Assembly: GCA_045643145.1 (NCBI GenBank)
Contig: JAZUKG010000025.1
Span: 1 to 28,586, forward strand
Source: SVFI01 sp045643145
Lineage (GTDB): Bacteria > Bacillota > Clostridia > Lachnospirales > Lachnospiraceae
Direction: 5' to 3'
Length of the DNA: 28,586 nt
Every line of letters begins with the position of its first letter. Position 1 is the first letter of the stretch. Below, one piece after another: positions 1 to 7,444 of the stretch. The translations under genes and the position numbers were made by a program. Under the pieces are notes generated by a model. That model saw only the letters and a list, made by a program, of their open reading frames with translations, made no database searches and had not been told where the DNA came from.

Positions 1-1
1 A

Positions 2-445
2 ATGGCAAGATTTCGTTATCGAATGCAAAACATTCTGGATGTAAAAGAAAAGCTTGAAACTCAGGCGCGAAATGAATACGCCCAGGCTAATATGGAACTT
101 TTGGAAGAGCAGGAAAAACTAAAGGCCCTGTTTGAAAAACAAAAACAGCTCGAAGATATGGGAAAAGAACTGCTTCTTAGCAATACACTTTCCATTCGAG
201 AAATAGAAAATAACAAACTTTCCAAGACATTGCTGAAAGAAACCATGAGAAAGCAGGCATTGGTGATTCATGAGGCAGAAAAAAATGTAGAAAAGAAGCA
301 ACAGGCAATGATTGAACTGATGCAGGAACGCAAGACTCATGAAGTGTTGAAACAGCGTGCTTTTGAAGAGTTTTTACTGGAAGAAAAAGCACAGGAAAGT
401 AAAGAAATAGACGAATTAACCAGTTACACCTACGGTCGTAGCTGA
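2..445 (+). CDS. fliJ: FliJ, flagellar export chaperone / ATPase stalk
   Basis: This 147-residue protein is almost entirely charged alpha-helical coiled coil, beginning MARFRYRMQNILDVKEKLE, the usual opening of Gram-positive FliJ, and it has the usual family length. FliJ is a soluble antiparallel coiled coil that sits in the FliI ATPase ring, links it to FlhA and escorts export substrates. The ATG lies one base from the window edge, so its ribosome binding site cannot be seen, but the start fits the family N-terminus. The genes expected upstream (fliI, fliH, fliG, fliF) are outside the window. The next gene begins 24 bases downstream. The assignment rests on coiled-coil character, N-terminal pattern and position before fliK, because FliJ proteins diverge strongly in sequence. 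Confidence 0.88.
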   Translation: MARFRYRMQNILDVKEKLETQARNEYAQANMELLEEQEKLKALFEKQKQLEDMGKELLLSNTLSIREIENNKLSKTLLKETMRKQALVIHEAEKNVEKKQQAMIELMQERKTHEVLKQRAFEEFLLEEKAQESKEIDELTSYTYGRS

Positions 446-469
446 TTGGTATAAAAGGATGTGAAAAAC

Positions 470-1336
470 GTGGCAGCCACGCCGGAAGAATTAGAAGTAA
501 AAGAAAGTAAAAAAAGATTAAAAGAAGAACGAAAACAGCTCAAGGCAGAACAGGCGAAGCAGAAAAAAGAAGCCAAAAAGAGAGCGAAAGAAATTGCAAA
601 GGAAGAAGCAGCTCTTCCGGATGAATCGGACGGCAATCCGATATCGGCTTTTTTGGTAACTGTGGTGATTGTCGCAGTATGGCTTTTGATTTTAGCTCTT
701 TTGATTAAGCTTGATGTCGGCGGACTGGGCAGCAATGTCATGTCGCCGGTACTTAAGAATGTTCCTGTTTTGAACAAGCTTTTACCGCCATCGGAAATGG
801 CCGATTCATCAGATGAATCATATGAAGGCTATAGCAGTATTCAAGAAGCGGTAGACCAGATCAAGACACTTCAGCTTCAGTTAGAGGCTGCAAATCTGGA
901 AAACTCAAATCATAAAAACGAAAAGGCTCAGTTAGAAGCAGAAATTGAAAGATTAAAAACTTTTGAAAAGAATCAGGTAGAGTTCCAAAAGATTAAAAAT
1001 GAGTTTTATGAAGAAGTAGTTTATGCAGAAAACGGACCGGGCGCGGCAGAGTATACCAAATACTATGAATCCATGGATCCGGCGACGGCAGAAGCACTGT
1101 ATAAAGAAGTAGTCAGACAGCAGCAGGCTTCAAAAGAAGTCCAGGATTATGCGGCAGCTTATGCCGGTATGAAACCAAAACAGGCAGCATCTATCTTTGA
1201 ATCTATGACAGATAACCTGGATTTGGTGGCTAAAATTTTAGATGTCATGGGTTCTGATGACAGGGGTAAAATTCTGGGAGTTATGGATCCTGTAATAGCA
1301 GCAAAGATTACAAAAATAATGAATCCTCAGCCTTAA
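470..1336 (+). CDS. MotE/YlxF-like flagellar protein with MgtE-N-type C-terminal domain
   Basis: The protein has 288 residues from GTG at 470. I prefer this start to the GTG at 461, because the sequence at 454-464 is a near-perfect Shine-Dalgarno (AAAGGATGTGA) that overlaps 461 and is correctly spaced for 470. The order is a Lys/Glu-rich cytoplasmic helix (about 1-55), one membrane segment (about 60-82, SAFLVTVVIVAVWLLILAL), a coiled coil (about 120-175), and a C-terminal helical repeat domain (about 225-288) of the MgtE intracellular N-domain type (YAGMKPKQAASIFESM, ILGVMDP). B. subtilis YlxF sits at the same place between fliJ and fliK. In alphaproteobacteria the related MotE is a MotC chaperone. 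A stator or export accessory role here is inference. Confidence 0.8.
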   Translation: MAATPEELEVKESKKRLKEERKQLKAEQAKQKKEAKKRAKEIAKEEAALPDESDGNPISAFLVTVVIVAVWLLILALLIKLDVGGLGSNVMSPVLKNVPVLNKLLPPSEMADSSDESYEGYSSIQEAVDQIKTLQLQLEAANLENSNHKNEKAQLEAEIERLKTFEKNQVEFQKIKNEFYEEVVYAENGPGAAEYTKYYESMDPATAEALYKEVVRQQQASKEVQDYAAAYAGMKPKQAASIFESMTDNLDLVAKILDVMGSDDRGKILGVMDPVIAAKITKIMNPQP

Positions 1337-1345
1337 GAAAAAGGC

Positions 1346-1378
1346 CTTCGTTGTCGATAATATTTGTAGACAATGAAG
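1346..1378 (+). promoter_or_regulatory. Hairpin just upstream of the fliK ribosome binding site
   Basis: Bases 1346-1355 (CTTCGTTGTC) pair with 1369-1378 (GACAATGAAG) through ten pairs, one of them G-U, around a 13-base loop. The 3' arm ends directly against the fliK Shine-Dalgarno at 1379-1386. No T-run follows, so it is not a terminator. It could affect mRNA stability, processing or fliK initiation. This comes from inspection only; no folding energy was calculated. Confidence 0.45.
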
Positions 1379-1392
1379 AAAGGAGGATGAAT

Positions 1393-2751
1393 ATGACCAG
1401 TTCATTAATAACAGACCGCATTTCTTTAGGCGGAGTACAAACACTCGGTAAACAGCAAAACAATTCGGATGTTTCCAATTTTGCATCATTTATGCAAAAA
1501 GAAAATACACCGAATGCTTTCAGTGAGCCGAGTGATTTTTTATCGCAAAAGACAAATGCAAAAGAAGCTTATAAAAGTTCGGGCAGCGAAGCAAACAAGA
1601 AAGTCGTAAAGAATCAGAAACTGGAAAATAAAAAGCTGAACAAATCAGAAGAAAACGATGCAGTCAGCGAAGTGGAAAAGCAGACTGTAAAAAAGATTTC
1701 TGAAGAACTTGGAGTTTCCGAAGAGGAAGTAAAAGAGGCAATGGAAACTTTGGGATTAACAGCAGCAGATCTTTTTGAAAACGGTAATTTAACGGATTTG
1801 GTAGCTCTTTTAGAGGATGTTTCTTCTATCGACATCGTAAGTAATGCAGAACTTTTTGAAAGCTATTCAGAGCTGACAGCAGACCTTGAGAAAGTTCTGA
1901 CAGATGTGGCAGATGCACTCGGAACGACAAAGGAACAGCTTCTCGAAACCATCCAAAATACAGTAAGTATGAATGAGGTGGCAGATCGACTGGTTTCGCC
2001 TATGAGTGAATTGGAACCGGCGGATGAAGCACTTTTAAATGAAAAGGATTTGCTTCATGTGGAAAATTCACAGGAACTGATTAGCGGACAGGAACAGTTC
2101 TCAGCAAATACCGGTTTACAAAATGATTTAAAGGATTCAGATACCAAGGATAGCGGCAGAGATAATCATCAGGCGGGAGAACAGCTTCTCTCAGCAATGA
2201 ATGTAAATCCGGATAATGTGAATGTAAATCCGGAAATTCCGGCTGAATCACTTGATCAGCTCAGACAAAATGTGGATGCACAGGATGTCATTGATCAGAT
2301 TGCAAAGCAGGTAAGGGTGACACATAGCGAACAGGTTACCGAGATGGAAATGAGATTAAATCCGGCAAATCTTGGTATGGTTCACCTTCAGGTGTCTTCC
2401 AAAGCAGGAACTATTACAGCTCAGCTTTCCGCACAGGATGAAGCGGTCAGAGCGGCACTTGAATCGCAAATTCAGGTCTTAAAGGATAATTTAGAACAAA
2501 GCGGACTCAAGGTAGATGCCATCGAAATTACTGCACAGAGTCATCAGTTTGAAGAGAATCTGGATCAGCAGGGAAGACAGGAAGAAAATGAGGCACAGAG
2601 GGCAGCAGCTTCTGTCAGAAATACGAGAAGAATTCTGGATTTAAATGATTTAGATGAAGGAATGGAATCGGAAGAAGAAATGACACAGGAGCAAAAGCTT
2701 CAGGTGGAAATGATGAGAATGGCCGGTAATCGTATGAATTACATGGTATAA
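1393..2751 (+). CDS. fliK: FliK, hook-length control protein
   Basis: The protein has 452 residues from ATG 1393, which is preceded by AGAAAGGAGG at 1377-1386. A longer frame back to TTG 1351 would start inside a hairpin without a ribosome binding site. The N-terminal two thirds is hydrophilic, low in complexity and poorly conserved, as in FliK rulers. The C-terminal Flg_hook domain (about 315-400) is recognisable from EMEMRLNPANLGMVHLQV and the following AALESQIQVLKDNLEQSGL. FliK is secreted during hook growth, measures hook length and switches FlhB specificity to filament substrates. It lies between the MotE-like gene and flgD, 13 bases before flgD, in the standard Bacillota order. A Glu- and Met-rich tail (MESEEEMTQEQ) follows the domain. 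Confidence 0.93.
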   Translation: MTSSLITDRISLGGVQTLGKQQNNSDVSNFASFMQKENTPNAFSEPSDFLSQKTNAKEAYKSSGSEANKKVVKNQKLENKKLNKSEENDAVSEVEKQTVKKISEELGVSEEEVKEAMETLGLTAADLFENGNLTDLVALLEDVSSIDIVSNAELFESYSELTADLEKVLTDVADALGTTKEQLLETIQNTVSMNEVADRLVSPMSELEPADEALLNEKDLLHVENSQELISGQEQFSANTGLQNDLKDSDTKDSGRDNHQAGEQLLSAMNVNPDNVNVNPEIPAESLDQLRQNVDAQDVIDQIAKQVRVTHSEQVTEMEMRLNPANLGMVHLQVSSKAGTITAQLSAQDEAVRAALESQIQVLKDNLEQSGLKVDAIEITAQSHQFEENLDQQGRQEENEAQRAAASVRNTRRILDLNDLDEGMESEEEMTQEQKLQVEMMRMAGNRMNYMV

Positions 2752-2764
2752 AGGAGATGAAGAC

Positions 2765-3436
2765 ATGGGTGTTTCAGCAATTGTAGATAGCGGAGCAGTA
2801 ACAAATACAAAAGCGACGGAGCAGACAAAAGGCGGCTCGAGCATGGGCAAGGATGATTTCCTTCAGCTTTTAGTTGCACAGATGAAATATCAGGATCCGC
2901 TTGAACCAACTTCAAATACAGAGTATATTGCACAGTATGCGACCTTCTCGCAGGTTGAGCAGATGCAGAATATGAGCCAGAACATGGATCTGAGTCGTGC
3001 TTCTACTTTAGTAGGAAAAACAGTACAGGTAACAACTACTATGGAAAACGGCACAGATAAGACAATCATGGGCAAGGTTGATTATGTAAAATTTGAAAAC
3101 GGTAAGGCGCTTGTTTCTATTGATGAAGAGCTCTATCCGCTGGATGAAGTTTCTTATGTATGCGATGAAGAATACTTAACCGCATATGATATGGCAGAAG
3201 ATTTAGTTGGACTTATGAAAAAACTTCCCGGCGTGGATGAAGTGTCACTGAGTGATAAAGACGCGATTGAAGAGGTTCTGAACAAGTTTGATGCAATGAA
3301 TGAATATCAGAAAACATTTATTGCAGGTAAGCTTCAGGATACCATCGAAGAATATCGTAAAAAGTTGGAAATGGTTATAAAGACAGCAGAAGAATTAGCC
3401 GATAAAGATAGTGATACAAACGTGACAGCCGAATAA
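2765..3436 (+). CDS. flgD: FlgD, hook-cap assembly protein
   Basis: The protein has 223 residues from ATG 2765, with AAGGAGATGA just upstream. The FlgD N-terminal domain is clear at about 27-75: MGKDDFLQLLVAQMKYQDPL, then NTEYIAQYATFSQVEQMQNM. Residues 80-135 form the short beta region (VGKTVQVTTTMENGTDKTIMG, YPLDEVSYV). FlgD caps the growing hook and guides FlgE polymerisation. The C-terminal 80 or so residues are predicted helical and acidic (DAIEEVLNKFDAMNEYQ to the end) rather than the usual Tudor/Fn3-like beta domains, so this version looks shortened in the beta part and extended by a helical tail. A sigma-28-like promoter sequence lies inside its 3' end. Confidence 0.93.
   Translation: MGVSAIVDSGAVTNTKATEQTKGGSSMGKDDFLQLLVAQMKYQDPLEPTSNTEYIAQYATFSQVEQMQNMSQNMDLSRASTLVGKTVQVTTTMENGTDKTIMGKVDYVKFENGKALVSIDEELYPLDEVSYVCDEEYLTAYDMAEDLVGLMKKLPGVDEVSLSDKDAIEEVLNKFDAMNEYQKTFIAGKLQDTIEEYRKKLEMVIKTAEELADKDSDTNVTAE
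3378..3405 (+). promoter_or_regulatory. Candidate sigma-28 (FliA/SigD) promoter inside flgD
   Basis: TAAA at 3378-3381 and GCCGATAA at 3398-3405 match both conserved boxes of flagellar sigma-28 promoters exactly, with a 16-base spacer (usual 15, tolerated about 14-16). It lies in coding sequence, where the -10 box encodes Leu-Ala-Asp-Lys, so chance is possible. If real it would drive the TIGR02530-type gene and flgE. Confidence 0.35.
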
Positions 3437-3471
3437 TATTTGGGCTACTTAGGGTAAGAAAGGAAGAGAAT

Positions 3472-3867
3472 ATGAACATACAAAACAGTCCATATTTATC
3501 CGCCTTGCAAGGGAAGGAATCTTATCCAATAACAGCCGGCGCTAAAGGCATGGAAGCTAACAGGGCGCAGCAAAGCAGCTTTCATGATATTCTGAAGGAA
3601 AAAGTTCTTTCAGAGGGCGAAGGTCTTAAGTTTTCTAAACATGCAATGAATCGATTACACGAAAGAGGAATTGCACTGGATGAAACGATGATAGACAGGC
3701 TGGAACAAGGCGTTGATAAAGCGATGCAAAAGGGCATCAAAGAGCCTCTGGTTTTAATTGACGATTTGGCTTTTGTAGTTTCAAGCGTTAACAAAACCGT
3801 GATAACTGCTATGGGGCAAAGAGACGAGAACATTTTTACAAACATTGATGGAGCCGTTATTAATTAG
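3472..3867 (+). CDS. TIGR02530-type flagellar operon protein
   Basis: This small soluble protein of 131 residues has its ATG at 3472 preceded by AGGAAGAG. It has a poorly conserved N-terminus and a core at about 52-125 with FSKHAMNRLHERGIALD, then LIDDLAFVVSSVNKTVITAM near the end. This matches the conserved flagellar operon protein family (TIGR02530) found between flgD and flgE in many clostridia and bacilli. The biochemical role is not known to me; position between hook-cap and hook genes suggests help in hook assembly or export, which is inference. It has no membrane segment or signal peptide. The gap to flgE is 73 bases and contains a possible leader ORF. Confidence 0.8.
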   Translation: MNIQNSPYLSALQGKESYPITAGAKGMEANRAQQSSFHDILKEKVLSEGEGLKFSKHAMNRLHERGIALDETMIDRLEQGVDKAMQKGIKEPLVLIDDLAFVVSSVNKTVITAMGQRDENIFTNIDGAVIN

Positions 3868-3887
3868 CCGGACCTTACGGAGGCAAA

Positions 3888-3926
3888 ATGTTCCTGACTG
3901 ACAGAGGGAACAGGCGGCGAGATTAG
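3888..3926 (+). CDS. Possible 12-residue leader peptide before flgE
   Basis: ATG at 3888 follows a GGAGG at 3879-3883 (four-base spacing) and opens a 12-codon frame, MFLTDRGNRRRD. Its TAG stop (3924-3926) overlaps the flgE Shine-Dalgarno (TTAGGAGG, 3923-3930). Bases 3890-3895 and 3906-3911 can form a 6-bp hairpin inside the frame. The arrangement would let translation of the leader couple to flgE. It is too short for statistical support, and nothing shows that it is translated. Confidence 0.3.
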   Translation: MFLTDRGNRRRD

Positions 3927-3940
3927 GAGGTCGATTTACT

Positions 3941-5587
3941 ATGATGAGATCACTTTATTCTGGTGTATCAGGTCTTAAAACACACCAGATCAAAATGGAC
4001 GTTATTGGTAACAATATCGCAAACGTAAACACAACTGCATACAAATCACAGTCCATTAACTTTTCAGAACTTATGTACCAGACAACACAGGCAGCCAGTG
4101 GTGCAAATGCAACAACCGGTAAAGCAGGTACCAATGCGAAACAGATTGGTCTTGGTGTTCAGTCAGGTGCGATTACAGCCAGCGTAACAACCGCAGGTGC
4201 TACACAGTCAACAGGAAATCCTTTTGATATTCGTATCACTGGAGATTCTTTCTTTATCGTAAGTAACGGAAACGACAATTTCTTTACCAGAGATGGTTCG
4301 TTCTATGTAGATGGTCAGGGAAATCTGGCAATGAGTTCAAACGGATACAATGTAATGGGATGGCAGGTAGATCCAAATACCGGAAATATCCATAAGGATA
4401 CCGTATCTGCACTTCGTATCATGGGAGCAGACAATGCGACTTATCCGCCGGAAGCAACTACAAAAGCTTATGTATCCGGTATCGTAGATAAAAATGACCC
4501 GGCTGTTTCTTCAGAAGCCGGTAAAATCGTTAGTGTCAGCTTGTTTGATAACCTGGGATATGCATATACAGCTAAGCTTACGACACATTCAACCGGTTCG
4601 GAAGGCCTTTATACAGTGGAACTTGCAGACCTTTTGGATGCAAACGGAAAGTCTGTATTAACAGATGATGTAAAGCTTGGATCTGTTCGTAATGTTTCAG
4701 ATGAAAAAACAATTTCTCTGGCAAACCTGGGAGCAACCAAGAATTATACAGTAGAAGGAAATACTTTAAACTATATCGGTGATGATGGTGAATGGACCAG
4801 CATGAATCTGGGAGGAGCACTTTCGACAGAAGAGAAAAATATCCTCGCAAAAGCATTTGGATATACCAGTTATGATGAATTTGCAAAGCTTTATGTGGAT
4901 GACGGAACCGGAAAAACTACCACTCTTGGTTCTCTGGTAGACGGTAATCAGCTGGCAAGTGTGATTTCGGATGAAAGCATTGCTGTTGCCGGTAAACAGA
5001 TTACAGGTGGTATTATCCAGTATGATCCTGCATCAGGTATTATTCAGAGCGTAAATGGTTCTGCAAACAATTTAAAGATGAACCTTACCTTTGGTGATGA
5101 TCCAAACAGCCCGTTTGAAGATATTGAAATTGATTTTTCAACTTCATCAAACTTTAATAACAACGGAACCAGTACAGTTGGTGCAACCAGTGGTGACTTG
5201 CAGGGCTACGGAGCAGGTAGAAAGCTCGGTGAAATGTCAGGTATTTCCATCCAGTCAGATGGTATGATATATGCTTCTTATGACAATGGTATGACAAAGC
5301 TTTTGGGACAGATTGCAGTAGCAGAGTTTTCAAATGCTTCCGGTCTTCAGAAAGAGGGAGATAATCTTTACTCAGCATCACTTAACTCCGGAGAATTTGA
5401 CGGAATCGGTGTTGATATTTCCGGTAACGGCGGTTACATGACAACCGGTGTACTTGAAATGAGTAACGTTGACCTTTCAGCAGAATTTACAGATATGATT
5501 ACTGCTCAGCGTGGTTTCCAGGCAAACTCAAGAATTATTTCTGTATCAGATACGCTTCTTGAAGAACTGGTAAATCTGAAGAGATAG
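3941..5587 (+). CDS. flgE: FlgE, flagellar hook protein
   Basis: The protein has 548 residues, with ATG 3941 (or the adjacent ATG 3944) after AGGAGG at 3925-3930. It begins with the rod/hook N-terminal motif MMRSLYSGVSGLKTHQ and IGNNIANVNTTAYKS, and ends with the matching C-terminal helix (NVDLSAEFTDMITAQRGFQ, then ISVSDTLLEELVNLKR). These termini form the coiled-coil inner tube of the hook. The FlgE central domain lies between about 90 and 480. It is longer than the roughly 400 residues of enteric FlgE, and the extra length sits around 230-355 in the surface-exposed region. It has no cysteine, as is usual for exported axial proteins. FlgE polymerises under the FlgD cap into the flexible universal joint. 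A terminator follows 34 bases downstream. Confidence 0.96.
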   Translation: MMRSLYSGVSGLKTHQIKMDVIGNNIANVNTTAYKSQSINFSELMYQTTQAASGANATTGKAGTNAKQIGLGVQSGAITASVTTAGATQSTGNPFDIRITGDSFFIVSNGNDNFFTRDGSFYVDGQGNLAMSSNGYNVMGWQVDPNTGNIHKDTVSALRIMGADNATYPPEATTKAYVSGIVDKNDPAVSSEAGKIVSVSLFDNLGYAYTAKLTTHSTGSEGLYTVELADLLDANGKSVLTDDVKLGSVRNVSDEKTISLANLGATKNYTVEGNTLNYIGDDGEWTSMNLGGALSTEEKNILAKAFGYTSYDEFAKLYVDDGTGKTTTLGSLVDGNQLASVISDESIAVAGKQITGGIIQYDPASGIIQSVNGSANNLKMNLTFGDDPNSPFEDIEIDFSTSSNFNNNGTSTVGATSGDLQGYGAGRKLGEMSGISIQSDGMIYASYDNGMTKLLGQIAVAEFSNASGLQKEGDNLYSASLNSGEFDGIGVDISGNGGYMTTGVLEMSNVDLSAEFTDMITAQRGFQANSRIISVSDTLLEELVNLKR

Positions 5588-5620
5588 TAAGCAGATAAAC
5601 GAAAACTGAAACAGAATGGT

Positions 5621-5652
5621 ATGGGTGCCTTTGGTTAGGCACCCATTTCTTT
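5621..5652 (+). terminator. Hairpin terminator after flgE
   Basis: A perfect 9-bp stem (ATGGGTGCC at 5621-5629, GGCACCCAT at 5638-5646) surrounds an 8-base loop and is followed by the T-rich TTCTTT. The U-tract is imperfect, so termination may be partial. It is the only convincing intrinsic terminator in the window and separates hook genes from motor genes. Confidence 0.7.
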
Positions 5653-5714
5653 ACACAAGTGGAATTTTATGCTTAAAATTCGACAAGAAACATGGTAACA
5701 ATTGCAATTTTATG

Positions 5715-5743
5715 TAGACATAATTCACGAAATTTAGTAAAAT
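5715..5743 (+). promoter_or_regulatory. Sigma-A-type promoter upstream of motA
   Basis: TAGACA (5715-5720) and TAAAAT (5738-5743) each match the -35 and -10 consensus at 5 of 6 bases, with the optimal 17-base spacer. The sequence is AT-rich, non-coding, starts 69 bases after the terminator hairpin and lies about 33 bases before the motA start. It would let motA and the genes downstream be expressed separately from the hook genes. Confidence 0.6.
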
Positions 5744-5776
5744 TATCGTGAGACTATGGTTAGGTAGGTGAATACT

Positions 5777-6571
5777 TTGGATATAGCTTCAATTGTAGGA
5801 CTTGTCGTATGTTTCGCCCTCGTTATTTTCGGTATCGTATCCGGAGATTCCGGGTTTGCAGCCCTCAAGAATTTCTTGGATGGTCAGTCAGCGATTATCA
5901 CTTTCGGTGGTGCGCTTTGTGCGATACTTGCCAGTAACACCTTGGCAGATTTCGTAGCGGGATTAAAGAGTTTTACTTTGATTTTTAAAGTACCGGCATT
6001 AAATACACCGGTCATTATACAGAAGATAATTGAGTTATCAAATGTCGCACGTAAGGAAGGATTGCTTTCACTTGAAGAGGCAGCAGCAGATTTGGATGAT
6101 GCCTTTTTGAAGAAGGGAATCCTATTAATCGTTGACGGAACTGATCCTGAGCTCGTTCGAGGTATCATGGAAACCGAGCTGATTAGTGTGGAAACCAGAC
6201 ATAAAGCCAAAATTCAGTTCTGGCAGGATGTCGGAGCCATGGGTCCTGCGTGGGGTATGATCGGTACTCTGATCGGTCTGGTAAACATGCTTCAGAACCT
6301 TTCTGATGCATCGGCAATCGGACCTGCGATGGCGGTTGCCCTTTTAACAACCTTATACGGTTCTATGCTTGCGAACTGGATTTGTACTCCGGTTTCTGCC
6401 AAGCTTAAAGTAAACAATGATACAGAAGTAATGGTAAAAGAGATTATGATTGAAGGTCTTTTGTCTATTCAGGCAGGAGAAAATCCTCGTGTTATTGAAG
6501 AAAAACTGAAATCCTTCTTAGCACCAAAGGATAGAGAAGGCCTGACAGAGGGTGGTGAAGCAGATGGCTAA
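5777..6571 (+). CDS. motA: MotA, stator proton channel subunit
   Basis: The protein has 264 residues from TTG 5777, which gives the family-like start MDIASIVGLVVCFALVIFG. TTG 5777 lies 6 bases after the AGGTAGGTG Shine-Dalgarno-like sequence (5762-5770), which itself contains the alternative GTG 5768. Membrane segments are at about 4-24 and 35-52, with a second pair at about 150-175 and 185-205. The MotA/ExbB signature is GAMGPAWGMIGTLIGLVNML, which holds conserved TM3 residues. The cytoplasmic loop between TM2 and TM3 carries the charged residues that touch FliG. MotA forms a ring of five around a MotB dimer and turns with ion flow. The gene overlaps motB by 8 bases, so the two are translationally coupled. 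Confidence 0.94.
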   Translation: MDIASIVGLVVCFALVIFGIVSGDSGFAALKNFLDGQSAIITFGGALCAILASNTLADFVAGLKSFTLIFKVPALNTPVIIQKIIELSNVARKEGLLSLEEAAADLDDAFLKKGILLIVDGTDPELVRGIMETELISVETRHKAKIQFWQDVGAMGPAWGMIGTLIGLVNMLQNLSDASAIGPAMAVALLTTLYGSMLANWICTPVSAKLKVNNDTEVMVKEIMIEGLLSIQAGENPRVIEEKLKSFLAPKDREGLTEGGEADG

Positions 6572-7361
6572 AAAGAAGGAAGATACACCGCCAGCGGGTT
6601 CCCCGGCGTGGATGGCGACGTTTAGTGATCTTATGAACCTTCTTTTGTGCTTCTTCGTACTTTTGTTCTCTATGTCTACCGTAGATGCGCAAAAGTTTCA
6701 GGCAGTAGCAGCTTCCTTCTCTCAGACATTTAGTATTTTTGAGGCGGGAGCCACTGCGATTGGAGACGGTATTTTGATCTCCAACGGAGTAAGCCAGTTG
6801 AATGAACTTGATAAATATATCAACAGTACCGGTAAAGCGGCAGATGATGATACAAAGTCAGACGAATTAGAAGAATTTGAACAAAAGAAACTAGCCCAGG
6901 CAGAAGAATTAGCTGAAAAGTTGGAGGAGGCTGCCAAGGAGGAAAAAGAATTTGATGAGCAAATCGATATTGATTTCACATCACAGTATGTTTCCCTGAC
7001 ATTGAATGGTGCGTTCCTATTTGATTCCGGTTCGGCAGACCTTAAGGATGAGGCAAAGCCTGTTCTTGACAAGGTTGGACTTATGTTAACCAGATACGCA
7101 GAAAGTACAATTGAAATTGAAGGACATACCGATAATGTACCGATTCATAACGGAAGATTTGCAAACAACAATGAGCTTTCAAGTTTCCGTGCATTATCCG
7201 TCTTTGACTATTTTATGGAGACGACAGTATTGGATCCTGCAATGATCAAGCATTCCGGAAGAGGAGAGTACATTCCGATTGCTGACAATACAACCCCGGA
7301 GGGCAGAGCAAAGAACAGACGTGTTGAGATTAAAATCTATACACAGCTTTCTGGAATGTGA
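6564..7361 (+). CDS. motB: MotB, peptidoglycan-anchored stator subunit
   Basis: The protein has 265 residues from ATG 6564, after GAGGGTGGTG and inside the end of motA. A short cytoplasmic N-terminus (MAKKKEDTPPAGSPAW) is followed by the single membrane segment FSDLMNLLLCFFVLLFS, in which Asp22 is the ion-binding residue. Residues about 90-130 are a Glu/Lys-rich helix that may act as plug and linker. The OmpA-like peptidoglycan-binding domain (about 150-262) shows EIEGHTDNVPIHNGRFANN and the terminal NRRVEIKI. MotB anchors the stator to the wall while MotA works on FliG. The sequence alone does not decide between proton and sodium use. Confidence 0.95.
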   Translation: MAKKKEDTPPAGSPAWMATFSDLMNLLLCFFVLLFSMSTVDAQKFQAVAASFSQTFSIFEAGATAIGDGILISNGVSQLNELDKYINSTGKAADDDTKSDELEEFEQKKLAQAEELAEKLEEAAKEEKEFDEQIDIDFTSQYVSLTLNGAFLFDSGSADLKDEAKPVLDKVGLMLTRYAESTIEIEGHTDNVPIHNGRFANNNELSSFRALSVFDYFMETTVLDPAMIKHSGRGEYIPIADNTTPEGRAKNRRVEIKIYTQLSGM

Positions 7362-7384
7362 AAACTTGATATGTAGCCCGAACC

Positions 7385-7401
7385 AATCAGCATAGCTGAT
7401 T
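7385..7401 (+). promoter_or_regulatory. Small hairpin in the motB-fliL gap
   Basis: AATCAGC (7385-7391) and GCTGATT (7395-7401) are perfect complements around a 3-base loop. There is no T-run after it. It is the only structure I see in this 83-base gap and could be an mRNA processing or stability element; the role is unknown. Confidence 0.35.
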
Positions 7402-7444
7402 TATGCATGGTGAAGGTTTATATGTAAAAAGTGAGAGGTAAGAG

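Noticed and set aside
630..655. Sigma-28 -10 box CCGATAT inside the MotE-like gene
   Set aside because: There is no TAAA at 14-16 bases upstream; the match is part of a chance palindrome CCGATATCGG in coding sequence.
7350..7412. Third copy of the 58-nt leader element before fliL (GAAAAC followed by a hairpin and ATGCATGG)
   Set aside because: The distance from GAAAAC to the stem is 25 bases instead of 17, the stem sequence is unrelated, CGACGCAA is missing, and part of the match is motB coding sequence.
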